Positions 8,960 through 17,550 of a DNA stretch of 64,000 nucleotides are shown here, piece by piece. Location: positions 1 to 64,000 of the forward strand of contig CAXORL010000005.1 of assembly GCA_964211495.1 (NCBI GenBank), given 5' to 3'. Position 1 is the first letter of the stretch. Every line of letters begins with the position of its first letter. The stretch is from Faucicola osloensis_B. GTDB lineage: Bacteria; Pseudomonadota; Gammaproteobacteria; Pseudomonadales; Moraxellaceae. Under the pieces are notes generated by a model. The model was not told where the DNA came from, searched no databases, and worked only from the letters and a program-made list of their open reading frames with translations. A program made the position numbers and the translations under genes.

Positions 8960-9478
8960 GTGCAACTCACACCGACCATGGAAAAATTTGTCTTACACTG
9001 GGGCGAAATGGGCAATAAATGGGGCGTAAACCGTACCGTTGCCCAGATTCATGCCTTGTTATTTTTGGCAGGCAAGCCGATGAATGCCGAAGAAATCCAA
9101 GAAACCTTAGGCGTGGCGCGTTCAAATGTCAGCAATAGTATCAAGGAATTGCAGAGCTTAAATCTGGTACAAACGGTACATACGCTCGGTGATAGACGCG
9201 ATTATTTCACCACGGGCACGGATGTGTGGGAATTGGCTAAGGTGATTGTCGAAGAACGCTATCGCCGAGAGCTTGCGCCGACGGTTGGATTCTTGGCGGA
9301 TTTAATCAATGAGCCAGAATTTGCCACAGAAAGCAAAGACGTACAACAACGTATCAAAGACACTCACCAATTTGTCGATACGCTGACGAGCTGGGCGAAC
9401 GAGATGCTAAAACTTTCGTCCACTACGCTTAATCGTATCCTAAAGCTTGGGGCGACGATTCAGAAGTTTTTGAAATGA
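8960..9478 (+). CDS. GbsR/MarR-family transcriptional regulator
   Basis: Winged-helix regulator of 172 residues of the GbsR group (family starts resemble LTPTMEKFVLHWGEMG). The GTG at 8960 is chosen because it keeps this conserved N-terminus; the ATG at 8978 would remove it. The DNA-binding part includes MNAEEIQETLGVARSNVSNSIKEL (about 38-61, cut here by position) and the wing GDRRDYF. Helices beyond residue 100 should form the dimer. GbsR of Bacillus represses choline/glycine betaine genes; no such genes are near, so a different effector is likely. It heads a run with a membrane protein, an epimerase and a DCC protein. Confidence 0.85.
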   Translation: MQLTPTMEKFVLHWGEMGNKWGVNRTVAQIHALLFLAGKPMNAEEIQETLGVARSNVSNSIKELQSLNLVQTVHTLGDRRDYFTTGTDVWELAKVIVEERYRRELAPTVGFLADLINEPEFATESKDVQQRIKDTHQFVDTLTSWANEMLKLSSTTLNRILKLGATIQKFLK

Positions 9479-9500
9479 TGGGAAATGATGGATTGGGACA

Positions 9501-9965
9501 ATGACTGCAAAATATCCGATTGGCAAAGTTTTAACCTATTATGCTCTATTTGGTGGTGGGGTTGGCGGTCTGATACATTTGATTGGTGTAATGCTTTTTC
9601 CAATGAACGAGACAATTAGCCGCCATAGCTGGCAACACGTTGGACTCAATAACTTTTTTCTGGCTATGTTAACCGCCATAGCGTTTGGCACTTTATTTGG
9701 ATTTATTCCTTCAATAGTAACGAGCATTATCATAGTTTTGAGAAAAATAGTACTTTGTAGCGTTTGGCAATATTTTAGATTATTTGTTATTGGCTGTTTT
9801 GTGACATTTTTTATCTTTGTAATCGCCTTTCATGATATTGATAGATTATTTACTTCTAATACTTTAGTAACATGGTTAGGCATCTTGGTGTTTAACGGCA
9901 GACTTGCAATAGTTGGCGGTTTAAGTAGTGTAATCGTTGGCAAATTGGTTTTACCAAAAAGCTAA
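9501..9965 (+). CDS. Hypothetical integral membrane protein
   Basis: Unrecognised protein of 154 residues with about four hydrophobic helices (near 12-33, 50-79, 88-110, 122-148). It starts 22 nt after the GbsR-type gene, so it is probably co-transcribed. No catalytic motif, signal peptide or cysteine cluster is visible. It is more AT-rich than its neighbours. A role linked to the regulator (for example membrane stress) is only guesswork. Confidence 0.6.
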   Translation: MTAKYPIGKVLTYYALFGGGVGGLIHLIGVMLFPMNETISRHSWQHVGLNNFFLAMLTAIAFGTLFGFIPSIVTSIIIVLRKIVLCSVWQYFRLFVIGCFVTFFIFVIAFHDIDRLFTSNTLVTWLGILVFNGRLAIVGGLSSVIVGKLVLPKS

Positions 9966-9980
9966 AAATTTTAACCATAA

Positions 9981-10000
9981 ATTTCAGTTTTGACAGAAAA
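9981..10000. promoter_or_regulatory. Second copy of the GbsR-type operator candidate
   Basis: The 20 bases match the palindrome at 8871-8890 at 17 positions, including TTGACAGAAA, but the symmetry is imperfect. The site sits 13 nt before the epimerase start, next to its ribosome site (AAGGA), so it cannot serve as a -35 for that gene. A repressor bound here would act as a roadblock or control an upstream promoter. Confidence 0.4.
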
Positions 10001-10013
10001 AAGGAAATAAATC

Positions 10014-10961
10014 ATGAAAATACTTATCACAGGCGGTTCAGGATTTTTAGGCACAGCGTTAACACAATCGTTAAAAACCCATGGCGTAAAAGGTGACACT
10101 GCGTCAGTCACTTGGGTATCTCGTTCTGTAGAAAAAGAGAAAACCAAAAATATCGCAGACGACATTATTAGCTATGACGATCTTGCCAGCACCAATAAGA
10201 CGTATGATGTCATCATCAATCTAGCAGGTGCGGGTATTGCCGACAGCCGTTGGACGGATGCCCGTAAACAAGAATTGTTTGATAGCCGACTAAAACCCAC
10301 ACAAGCGGTAATTGACTATATTGAGCGAATCGGCAACAAGCCAAAACTATTGATTAGCGGCTCAGCCATCGGTTGGTACGGTATCCAAAAGGAAAACGAC
10401 CCAACCGCGCTTGATGAAACAAGCCCCGTGACAAAAACTGACTTCGCTCACGAAATTTGTCAGGCATGGGAGCAGCTAGCTTTGACTGCCCAAGATACTG
10501 TAACAGATGCCGTAACAGATGCTGTGCCAGTTGCAATTGTGCGCACAGGGGTGGTGATTGCGCCCGAGGGGGGTATAGTTGGACGACTGATTACCCCATT
10601 TAAAATGGGCACCGGTGGTAAGCTTGGCAATGGTCAGCAAATCATGAGCTGGATTAGCCGTAGTGATTGGGTGCGTGCGGTGATTTTTATCATTGAACAA
10701 AACCTGACTCACACGCTGCCCACTCAGCAAATTTACAATTTGACCAATCCAACGCCTATTAGCAATGCTGCATTTACCGATGCGATGGGCACTTGGTTGC
10801 ACCGCCCTACCGTGATGACCCTGCCCGCCTTTGTGGTCAAGACCATGTTTGGTGAAATGTCGACGTTACTGTTGGATGGGCAACGCGTTGTGCCCACAGC
10901 GTTGCTGGATCAAGGTTTTGAATTTAACGACTTGACCGTATTAGATGCCCTAAAAAGCTAA
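10014..10961 (+). CDS. TIGR01777 family NAD(P)-dependent epimerase (SDR39U1/YfcH-like)
   Basis: Atypical short-chain dehydrogenase of 315 residues. The Rossmann motif GGSGFLGT is at 7-14. LLISGSAIGWYG carries the active-site strand, and SWISRSDWVRAVIFI is a C-terminal family segment. The family is related to E. coli YfcH and human SDR39U1, whose substrates are unknown. The start has a good ribosome site (AAGGA). An in-frame near-repeat, VTDAVTDAVP (about 163-172), comes from a local 12-bp duplication and is not typical of the family. The DCC thiol protein follows at 18 nt, so the two are surely one transcript. Confidence 0.88.
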   Translation: MKILITGGSGFLGTALTQSLKTHGVKGDTASVTWVSRSVEKEKTKNIADDIISYDDLASTNKTYDVIINLAGAGIADSRWTDARKQELFDSRLKPTQAVIDYIERIGNKPKLLISGSAIGWYGIQKENDPTALDETSPVTKTDFAHEICQAWEQLALTAQDTVTDAVTDAVPVAIVRTGVVIAPEGGIVGRLITPFKMGTGGKLGNGQQIMSWISRSDWVRAVIFIIEQNLTHTLPTQQIYNLTNPTPISNAAFTDAMGTWLHRPTVMTLPAFVVKTMFGEMSTLLLDGQRVVPTALLDQGFEFNDLTVLDALKS

Positions 10962-10979
10962 TCTTCGGAGACTGTTAAT

Positions 10980-11384
10980 ATGATAACCATGTACTATGAT
11001 GATACCTGCCCTGTCTGCCGTACCGAAGCCTTGCATATGGCAGAGAAAAAACCTGATGCCATTCGCATCGTTCCGATTGATGACGCACGGGATGAACTTG
11101 ACAGATTTGGTATTAGCGAAGATGAGGCGATGACTTATCTGTGTGTGCAAGATAAACAAGGGAACATGCAAAAAGGCATGGATGCTGTACGACTGCTGTA
11201 TAAAACCGCACAACTGCCATTTGCAACCGTGTTTGAATGGCCTGTGGTGAAACAAGCCAGTGATATGATTTATCCTATTTTTGCGCGACATCGCAACCGT
11301 GTACCCAACTGGATGACCCAACTTGCCTATGGTAAAGTCGCAGAAGACTGCAAAGACGGTATGTGTAGAACTCGAGGTAAATAA
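10980..11384 (+). CDS. DCC family thiol-disulfide oxidoreductase-like protein (DUF393)
   Basis: Small protein of 134 residues with a thioredoxin-like fold. The CxxC is in DDTCPVC (residues 7-13), matching the DxxCPxC start of the family. The C-terminal half (about 100-130) is less typical and contains CKDGMC. Ribosome site GGAG lies upstream. It follows the epimerase, with which DCC proteins are often found in proteobacteria. The partner proteins are unknown. No terminator was recognised directly after it. Confidence 0.83.
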   Translation: MITMYYDDTCPVCRTEALHMAEKKPDAIRIVPIDDARDELDRFGISEDEAMTYLCVQDKQGNMQKGMDAVRLLYKTAQLPFATVFEWPVVKQASDMIYPIFARHRNRVPNWMTQLAYGKVAEDCKDGMCRTRGK

Positions 11385-11889
11385 ATGCCATTTGGTTTGA
11401 ATGGCGGTATGTACGCTCAATGATTCATCTATCCTCAATGATTTATCCATCATGAATAGCTTGATAATTTTTACTGGTCATTGCGCGTTACAGTCATGAT
11501 GGTGCAATCATAATTAAGTGCAATCATAATTAGGTACAATGATTATTAGTCGCGATTACGAGTATCAAGTTATGTCTAATATTAATCTTGGGTGCTTTGA
11601 TAGGGTTGTCACTAATTTTCAACTAACATTCTACAATTTTTTTACAATTTGAGAAAAAATAGCTAGATTTTTTAACAATTTTCATTTAATAATAGCAACT
11701 AATCAGGAAGATGAGATTGTTTGTATCATTTAAGGCAATCTATTACGTTTAGCATAGCGGACTTGCTTCACCATATTGTTGTCTAGTGTTATTATCACCC
11801 AATCGCTATCTTCCTTGTCGGTTTTGACACTGATTGGTGAATCAATCATCAATGAGTTGTCTTTTCATTCATTTACAAGGAGCGTTACC
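11385..11889. other. AT-rich intergenic region upstream of the acetate uptake pair
   Basis: No convincing gene. It holds three 16-bp tandem repeats (11502-11549) and a long AT-rich stretch (about 11580-11720). The reading frame of the next gene is open back to 11776, but the ribosome site at 11878-11882 puts the start at 11890. Confidence 0.5.
11502..11549. repeat. Three tandem 16-bp repeats upstream of DUF485-actP
   Basis: GTGCAATCATAATTAA is followed directly by GTGCAATCATAATTAG and GTACAATGATTATTAG. Copies 1 and 2 differ at one position and copy 3 diverges further. Phased repeats like these can bind a regulator cooperatively. They lie about 340 bp before the DUF485 gene. Confidence 0.6.
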
Positions 11890-12210
11890 ATGGATGAGGC
11901 ACAAATTCAGCGCGTCATGAGTCATCCTGAATTCCAAAGCATGGCAAAGAAAAAAACTAGCCTAGGTCTTATTTTTACCATTATCACACTAGTTTTTTGG
12001 TTCGGTTATTTGCTACTCGTGGGATTTAACCCAAGCATGTTTGCTAAACCAGTTTCCGCAGGTTCGATGACGCCTGTAGGTTTTTATATTGTCGTAGCTT
12101 TCATCATTTTTGTACCACTCATCACTTGGATATATGTCAAAAAAGCAAACGGCGAATTTGACACGATGACTCGTAAAGTCATCGATGATATCAACAGTGG
12201 TAAAGTATAA
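11890..12210 (+). CDS. DUF485 (YjcH-like) membrane protein
   Basis: Inner-membrane protein of 106 residues with two helices (about 22-45 and 62-85), like YjcH encoded beside actP in E. coli. The start at 11890 is fixed by a strong AAGGAG ribosome site 8 nt upstream and by the conserved start MDEAQIQRVMSHPEFQ. Its job is unknown, but the pairing with the acetate symporter is widely conserved and suggests an accessory role in uptake. The actP start follows after 100 nt. Confidence 0.87.
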   Translation: MDEAQIQRVMSHPEFQSMAKKKTSLGLIFTIITLVFWFGYLLLVGFNPSMFAKPVSAGSMTPVGFYIVVAFIIFVPLITWIYVKKANGEFDTMTRKVIDDINSGKV

Positions 12211-12267
12211 CTACACAGGGATTGTGTTGGGTTTTCATTTGTAAAATTGTGGGGCTGATAATAATTT

Positions 12268-12297
12268 TGACATCAGTTCTGACATCAGTTTTGACAC
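12268..12297. repeat. Short tandem repeat just before actP
   Basis: TGACATCAGTTC, TGACATCAGTTT and the start of a third unit (TGACAC) follow one another in the 5' region of actP, ending next to its ribosome site. Possible regulator half-sites or a simple slippage repeat. Confidence 0.4.
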
Positions 12298-12310
12298 CAT
12301 GGAGGGTGGC

Positions 12311-14050
12311 ATGTTACAACAACAGTATAACAGCGTGACTGTTAAAGGCTTTAGCAAGCGTATCGGCAAGGTTTCAACCGCCGCAAGCTTGACGCTAATG
12401 GGTCTGATGGCACAGATGCCAGCATGGGCAGCGGGCGCTCTTGAAGGCGAAGTAAAAAAACAACCGCTGAATATTTCAGCCATTATCATGTTCTTGATTT
12501 TCGTTTTGGCAACACTCGGTATTACTTACTGGGCGTCAAAACAAAACAAGACCGCTAGCGACTTTTATACCGCGGGCGGCGGTATCTCAGGTACCAAAAA
12601 CGGGATCGCCATTGCCGGGGACTATATGTCAGCGGTAACCTTTTTGGGGTTATCGAGTATGATTTTTACCGTCGGTTATGATGGTATGATTTATACGCTA
12701 GCCTTCTTGATTGGCTGGCCAATTATTTTATTCTTAATTGCTGAACGTTTGCGTAACTTGGGCAAATTTACTTTTGCCGATGTGGCATCTTATCGTTTTT
12801 CCCAAACTCCTGTACGTATTTTTGCTGCATCCGGTACCTTGGTCGTTGTTGCGCTCTACTTGGTTGCACAGATGGTCGGCGCGGGTAAACTAATTGAGTT
12901 ATTATTTGGTTTGGACTATATCTATGCCGTACTAATCGTGGGTATTTTGATGATGGTTTATGTACTATTTGGCGGTATGCTAGCCACCACTTGGGTACAG
13001 ATTATCAAAGCTATTTTGCTGATGTCAGGTGCGACTTTCATGGCATTTATGGTGATGAGCCATGTTGGTTTTAGTTTTGACAAATTATTTAAGTCAGCAG
13101 TGGCGATTCATGATAAGCATGAAGCGATTTTGTCGCCGGGTAAATTGGTTAATAATCCCATTGAATCTATCTCATTAGGTTTGGGGCTATTGTTTGGTAC
13201 AGCAGGTTTACCACACGTATTGATGCGTTTCTTTACGGTGCCAGATGCCAAACAAGCACGTAAATCTGTATTAGTGGCCGCTAGCTGTATTTCTTACGTG
13301 TATTTTATGATCGTTCTTATTGGTTTGGGTGCTATCGTTATCCTAGCTGAACATCCAGATTATTTTACGACAGTGGTTAAAAATGGCGTAAGCTCACAAG
13401 CACTCATCGGTGGTGCCAACATGGCAGCGATTCACTTGTCCCATGCCGTGGGTGGTAACTTATTCTTAGGCTTTATCTCGGCCGTTGCTTTCGCGACTAT
13501 CCTAGCGGTTGTGGCAGGTTTGACGTTATCAGGCGCCTCAGCGGTCAGCCATGACTTGTATGCTAGTGTCATCAGAAAAGGTCAAGCGAGACCTGAAGAA
13601 GAGATGCGTGCATCAAAAATTACTGTAGTTGCGTTAAGTTTATTGTCAATCGTGACCGGCATTATCTTTGAAAACCAAAACCTTGCGTTCATTGCAAGTT
13701 TGGTATTTGCGGTCGCGGCATCCGCCAACTTCCCGATTCTTTTGTTAGCGATGTTCTGGCGTGGTCTAACTACTCGTGGTGCGGTAATCGGTGGGTTTGG
13801 CGGCTTAGCAGTCGCAGTGTTACTGATTATCTTAGGACCTGCGGTTTGGGTAGATATCTTGAAACACGAATCACCGGCTTTCCCATACAAAAACGTGGCG
13901 TTATTTAGTATGCCTGTGACCTTCATTCTAGCGTGGATTGCATCTATCACTGACAACTCACCACGCGCTGAGTTAGATAGAAAAGGCTTTGATGCACAGT
14001 ATGTACGTTCATTAACCGGTATCGGTGCGTCAGGTGCATCTGACCACTAA
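12311..14050 (+). CDS. actP: Cation/acetate symporter
   Basis: Sodium:solute symporter family carrier importing acetate and similar short monocarboxylates. It has 579 residues and about 13-14 membrane helices. The N-terminal hydrophobic stretch ending in PAWAAG resembles the cleavable leader of ActP. SDFYTAGGGISGTKNG and GDYMSAVTFLG are signature segments of the family near 75-110. The ATG at 12311 is preferred over the in-frame ATG at 12299 because GGAGGG lies just before it. It pairs with the DUF485 gene, so the two form the usual yjcH-actP unit. No acs gene is in the window. Confidence 0.93.
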   Translation: MLQQQYNSVTVKGFSKRIGKVSTAASLTLMGLMAQMPAWAAGALEGEVKKQPLNISAIIMFLIFVLATLGITYWASKQNKTASDFYTAGGGISGTKNGIAIAGDYMSAVTFLGLSSMIFTVGYDGMIYTLAFLIGWPIILFLIAERLRNLGKFTFADVASYRFSQTPVRIFAASGTLVVVALYLVAQMVGAGKLIELLFGLDYIYAVLIVGILMMVYVLFGGMLATTWVQIIKAILLMSGATFMAFMVMSHVGFSFDKLFKSAVAIHDKHEAILSPGKLVNNPIESISLGLGLLFGTAGLPHVLMRFFTVPDAKQARKSVLVAASCISYVYFMIVLIGLGAIVILAEHPDYFTTVVKNGVSSQALIGGANMAAIHLSHAVGGNLFLGFISAVAFATILAVVAGLTLSGASAVSHDLYASVIRKGQARPEEEMRASKITVVALSLLSIVTGIIFENQNLAFIASLVFAVAASANFPILLLAMFWRGLTTRGAVIGGFGGLAVAVLLIILGPAVWVDILKHESPAFPYKNVALFSMPVTFILAWIASITDNSPRAELDRKGFDAQYVRSLTGIGASGASDH

Positions 14051-14066
14051 TCCAATGTTCAATGAT

Positions 14067-14097
14067 AAATACCGCTTACCATAAGCGGTATTTTTTT
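14067..14097 (+). terminator. Intrinsic terminator of actP
   Basis: AAATACCGCTT and AAGCGGTATTT form an 11-bp stem around a 5-nt loop, followed by more T residues. The reverse strand also has a U-rich tail weakly, so it may help the convergent nucleotidase gene. Confidence 0.85.
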
Positions 14098-14127
14098 ATA
14101 TGGGGTTTTTTATAAAACCTATGAATT

Positions 14128-15147
14128 TTATGCTTGATGGATTTCAACAAGGTTTTGGCTTGCCGTACCATCAGCTTGTTTGACATACAATTTTGATTTT
14201 GAGCTATAAGGCACTAGCCCTGAAGGTACCACGCCTTTAGCAGATTCGTAATTATGAATGGAGTCATCGAAGAAAATATGCGGAGCAAAGGTTTGCAGTA
14301 CATGGCGTTTATCCAAGCCACCTAAAAAGAATGCCAAATCCACATTGACGCCCCAATCACGTAATGTCTTAATCGCGCGCAAATCTGCAGGCGCATTGCG
14401 CGCGGTCACCAGTGCAATTTGAATCGGTGGATGCTTGATTTTAGCAGGTAGGCGTTTTTGTAGTTTAGAGAGTTTAATTAAAAAATCCGCATACGGGCCT
14501 TTATTCATCGGCACATCACTCATTTTGGCTTCATAATCATGAAACGCTTTGAGTCCTTGCTGGCGCGACAATAGCTCCCCTGCTTCATCAAATAACACGG
14601 CATCGCCATCAAACGCAATGCGTAGCTGATTAGTGTCTAGCTCTTTCATATCAATGGGCGGCGCATCCAAAATCGCGCAGGCACACACGCCTGCATCGGT
14701 GACTTGCTGGGCATCGTCATGATTGGTGGTCAAAAACAAATCCACCTTAAAATCCGCCACATAATCTGCCACCCCTTCGCCTGAGGTAAATGCCGAGCGA
14801 CTAATCGGTAGTCCATGACTTCGCAGCGCATTTAATACTTGAATACCGGTATCTGGGCTATTTTTTGACATAATCACCACTTCAACCATGGGCGCAGCGA
14901 TGCCCTCGCCCTTGTCATCGGTTGTACAATGGTGATTGAGATTGAGTAAGGCTTTGATAAGCGGATAACCCGTCCCAGTTTGCAAGGGGTCATTTTCGCG
15001 TTCAATCATATAGCTGCGAAATTTATCAATCGCCGTTTCTGGATCTTGGGCTATCGCTTGTTGAAAAAACCGCTCAGACTCTGATAAGTCAAACAATGCC
15101 GTGGCAGAGACCGCCACAATTAATGTATTGGAAAAATCAACTGACAT
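14128..15147 (-). CDS. Cytosolic 5'-nucleotidase (cN-I type)
   Basis: Predicted nucleoside monophosphate phosphatase of the 5'-nucleotidase family best known from animal cN-I, 339 residues from the ATG at 15147. That start follows AAGGG, and MSVDFSNTLIVAVSATALFD is the conserved beginning. IAFDGDAVLFDE (about 176-187) is the HAD-like DxD segment, LVTARNAP is a second motif, and FFDDSIHNYE is the acidic C-terminal motif. No signal peptide. Substrate choice among AMP, IMP or others cannot be read from sequence. It is convergent with actP and divergent from thrS. Confidence 0.85.
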   Translation of the reverse strand: MSVDFSNTLIVAVSATALFDLSESERFFQQAIAQDPETAIDKFRSYMIERENDPLQTGTGYPLIKALLNLNHHCTTDDKGEGIAAPMVEVVIMSKNSPDTGIQVLNALRSHGLPISRSAFTSGEGVADYVADFKVDLFLTTNHDDAQQVTDAGVCACAILDAPPIDMKELDTNQLRIAFDGDAVLFDEAGELLSRQQGLKAFHDYEAKMSDVPMNKGPYADFLIKLSKLQKRLPAKIKHPPIQIALVTARNAPADLRAIKTLRDWGVNVDLAFFLGGLDKRHVLQTFAPHIFFDDSIHNYESAKGVVPSGLVPYSSKSKLYVKQADGTASQNLVEIHQA

Positions 15148-15613
15148 AAAAATGCCCTTAATCAATTGTGTTGTTATGAAGCATAGCACTCACTATCCTG
15201 TAGTTATATAAGTTTTGCCACGAGTAATCTAGCTTATTCCTGTAACTTGTTCGGCTAAAGACCCCACAGCTTAGTATCAAGACACTCAATTAAATTAAAG
15301 ACACTCAGCCAAATTGTAGATACCAATCATTAGCTGTCGACTATTACAGTATTTTTTTACACGGCTATCATGAGCTGCCTCATTTTCTGTCATCACTGCA
15401 AGCAATTCAATCAGCAAGTTGGTTTCATCACCGCAATTTGCTATAATATCTTGTTTACGCTTTTTGCAAAGCGACGAATTCATGGGATTGTAATGCCTAT
15501 CTTGACACGGTAAGTCTGGATGGGCAGAGTTTTTCCCTTTTTTTATTCCCATCTCTCACGGTTACATGACCGATAGTAACGGTCATCACTGCCAAAGGAC
15601 AACAGGAGCAATT
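15148..15613. other. Divergent region with thrS promoter and leader
   Basis: About 465 bp between the nucleotidase and thrS. A direct repeat AAGACACTCA occurs at 15279-15288 and 15298-15307. The thrS promoter candidate is at 15419-15447, leaving a leader of about 160 nt. The leader has a small stem CGCTTT/AAAGCG (15458-15473), which may be part of operator structure as in other thrS leaders. An open frame on the minus strand (15295-15552) is not convincing. Confidence 0.5.
15419..15447 (+). promoter_or_regulatory. Candidate thrS-infC promoter
   Basis: TTGGTT and a perfect TATAAT (15442-15447) with a 17-nt spacer. Transcription would start near 15454. Confidence 0.55.
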
Positions 15614-17542
15614 ATGGTAGCCATTACCTTACCAAACGGCGATATTAAACAATTTGATGGACAAACGTCAGTCATGGAAGTGGCGCAAAGCATCGGCGCA
15701 GGGCTTGCCAAAGCCACCGTTGCAGGACGTGTCAACGGCAAATTAGTTGATGCGTGTGACCCGATTACTGAAGACGCCAGCGTTCAAATCATCACGCCAA
15801 AAGACGAGGAAGGTGTGGAAATCATTCGCCACTCAACCGCTCACTTACTGGGTCATGCTGTCAAACAGCTGTATCCTGAGGTGAAGATGGTTATTGGTCC
15901 TGTGATTGAAGAGGGTTTTTATTACGATATCTATAGCGAGCGCCCGTTTACGCCAGAAGACATGGAAAAAATCGAAGCGCGTATGACGCAATTGATTAAC
16001 CAAGATTACGATGTTATCAAAAAAATGACACCGCGTGACGAGGTTATCAAAGTATTCCAAGACCGTGGCGAGACTTATAAATTACGTCTTATCGAAGATA
16101 TGCCGAATGAAACCCAAATGGGTTTATACTATCACCAAGAATATGTTGATATGTGCCGTGGACCACACGTGCCCAATACCCGTTTCCTAAAAGCCTTTAA
16201 ACTCACCAAAATGAGTGGTGCCTACTGGCGCGGTGATGCCAAAAATGAGCAACTACAACGTATTTACGGTACCGCTTGGGCAGATAAAAAAGACCTAAAA
16301 GCCTATATCCAGCGTATTGAAGAAGCAGAAAAACGCGACCACCGTAAAATCGGTAAAGCGCTTGATTTATTTCACATGCAAGAAGAAGCGCCTGGCATGG
16401 TGTTTTGGCATCCCAATGGCTGGACGATGTGGCAAGTGCTTGAGCAGTATATGCGCAAACTACAAAAAGATAACGGCTATCTTGAAATCAAAACCCCGCA
16501 AATCGTCGATAGAAGTCTATGGGAAAAATCAGGCCACTGGGAAAACTATGGCGACATGATGTTCACCACCCACAGTGAAAAACGTGACTATGCCATCAAG
16601 CCGATGAACTGCCCGTGTCACGTGCAAGTGTTTAATCAAGGGTTAAAATCCTACCGTGACTTGCCATTGCGTCTTGCTGAGTTTGGCTCATGCCACCGTA
16701 ATGAGCCGTCAGGTTCACTCCATGGCATCATGCGGGTGCGTGGCTTTACCCAAGACGACGCCCATATTTTTTGTAGTAATGAGCAAATCAAACAAGAAGC
16801 CCAAGACTTTATCAAGCTTACCCTTGATGTGTATAAAGACTTTGGTTTTGATGACGTGCAAATGAAACTCTCGACTCGTCCAGAAAAACGGGTCGGTGCT
16901 GACGAACTGTGGGACTTGGCAGAAAAAGACTTAGCGGACGCGTTGGATAATGCCGGGCTTGACTGGCAGTATCTGCCAGGGGAAGGCGCATTTTATGGAC
17001 CAAAAATCGAGTTTAGCCTTAAAGACTGTCTTGGCCGTGTATGGCAATGCGGTACACTGCAGCTTGACTTTAACTTGCCAGAGCGCCTCGGTGCGGAGTT
17101 TGTCAATGAGCAAGGCGAACGTGAGCGCCCTGTGATGCTACACCGGGCGATTTTGGGGTCATTTGAACGCTTTATCGGTATGCTCATTGAGCATTACGCC
17201 GGCTGGATGCCAGTCTGGCTTGCACCGCAGCAAGTTGTGGTGATGAATATTACCGACAACCAAGCCGAAGCCTGTCAAAAAGTCGCCGAACAATTGAATC
17301 AAGCCGGACTTCGTGTCATCACCGATTTGCGTAATGAGAAAATTGGCTTTAAAATTAGAGAACGCACCCTTGAACGTATTCCTTATATGATTGTCATGGG
17401 TGATAAAGAAGTAGAAAGCAACCAAGTTAACGTCCGTACTCGTGAAGGTGACAACCTTGGCGTGATGAGTATCGACGCCTTTATCGACTTGGTTAACCAA
17501 GCGACCGCCCAAAAAGGGCGTGTCAAATCAAAAACAGCGTAG
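15614..17542 (+). CDS. thrS: Threonyl-tRNA synthetase
   Basis: Class II synthetase charging tRNA-Thr, 642 residues, the usual size. The start at 15614 follows AGGAG at 8 nt. Domains: TGS (1-60), editing domain with HSTAHLLGHAVKQLYP (about 74-89), and the catalytic core with KPMNCPCHVQVF (motif-bearing Cys for zinc), RLAEFGSCHRNEPSG and GSFERFIGMLIEHYAG. The C-terminal anticodon-binding domain begins near 540 (APQQVVVMNI). The last codon and stop overlap the infC ribosome site, giving tight coupling. Autoregulation through a tRNA-like leader is known in E. coli; a leader of fitting length exists here. Confidence 0.97.
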   Translation: MVAITLPNGDIKQFDGQTSVMEVAQSIGAGLAKATVAGRVNGKLVDACDPITEDASVQIITPKDEEGVEIIRHSTAHLLGHAVKQLYPEVKMVIGPVIEEGFYYDIYSERPFTPEDMEKIEARMTQLINQDYDVIKKMTPRDEVIKVFQDRGETYKLRLIEDMPNETQMGLYYHQEYVDMCRGPHVPNTRFLKAFKLTKMSGAYWRGDAKNEQLQRIYGTAWADKKDLKAYIQRIEEAEKRDHRKIGKALDLFHMQEEAPGMVFWHPNGWTMWQVLEQYMRKLQKDNGYLEIKTPQIVDRSLWEKSGHWENYGDMMFTTHSEKRDYAIKPMNCPCHVQVFNQGLKSYRDLPLRLAEFGSCHRNEPSGSLHGIMRVRGFTQDDAHIFCSNEQIKQEAQDFIKLTLDVYKDFGFDDVQMKLSTRPEKRVGADELWDLAEKDLADALDNAGLDWQYLPGEGAFYGPKIEFSLKDCLGRVWQCGTLQLDFNLPERLGAEFVNEQGERERPVMLHRAILGSFERFIGMLIEHYAGWMPVWLAPQQVVVMNITDNQAEACQKVAEQLNQAGLRVITDLRNEKIGFKIRERTLERIPYMIVMGDKEVESNQVNVRTREGDNLGVMSIDAFIDLVNQATAQKGRVKSKTA

Positions 17543-17550
17543 GAGTAAGT

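Noticed and set aside
15295..15552. Open frame of 85 codons on the minus strand between the nucleotidase and thrS
   Set aside because: It has no ribosome site, no recognisable family, and overlaps the thrS promoter and leader on the other strand.
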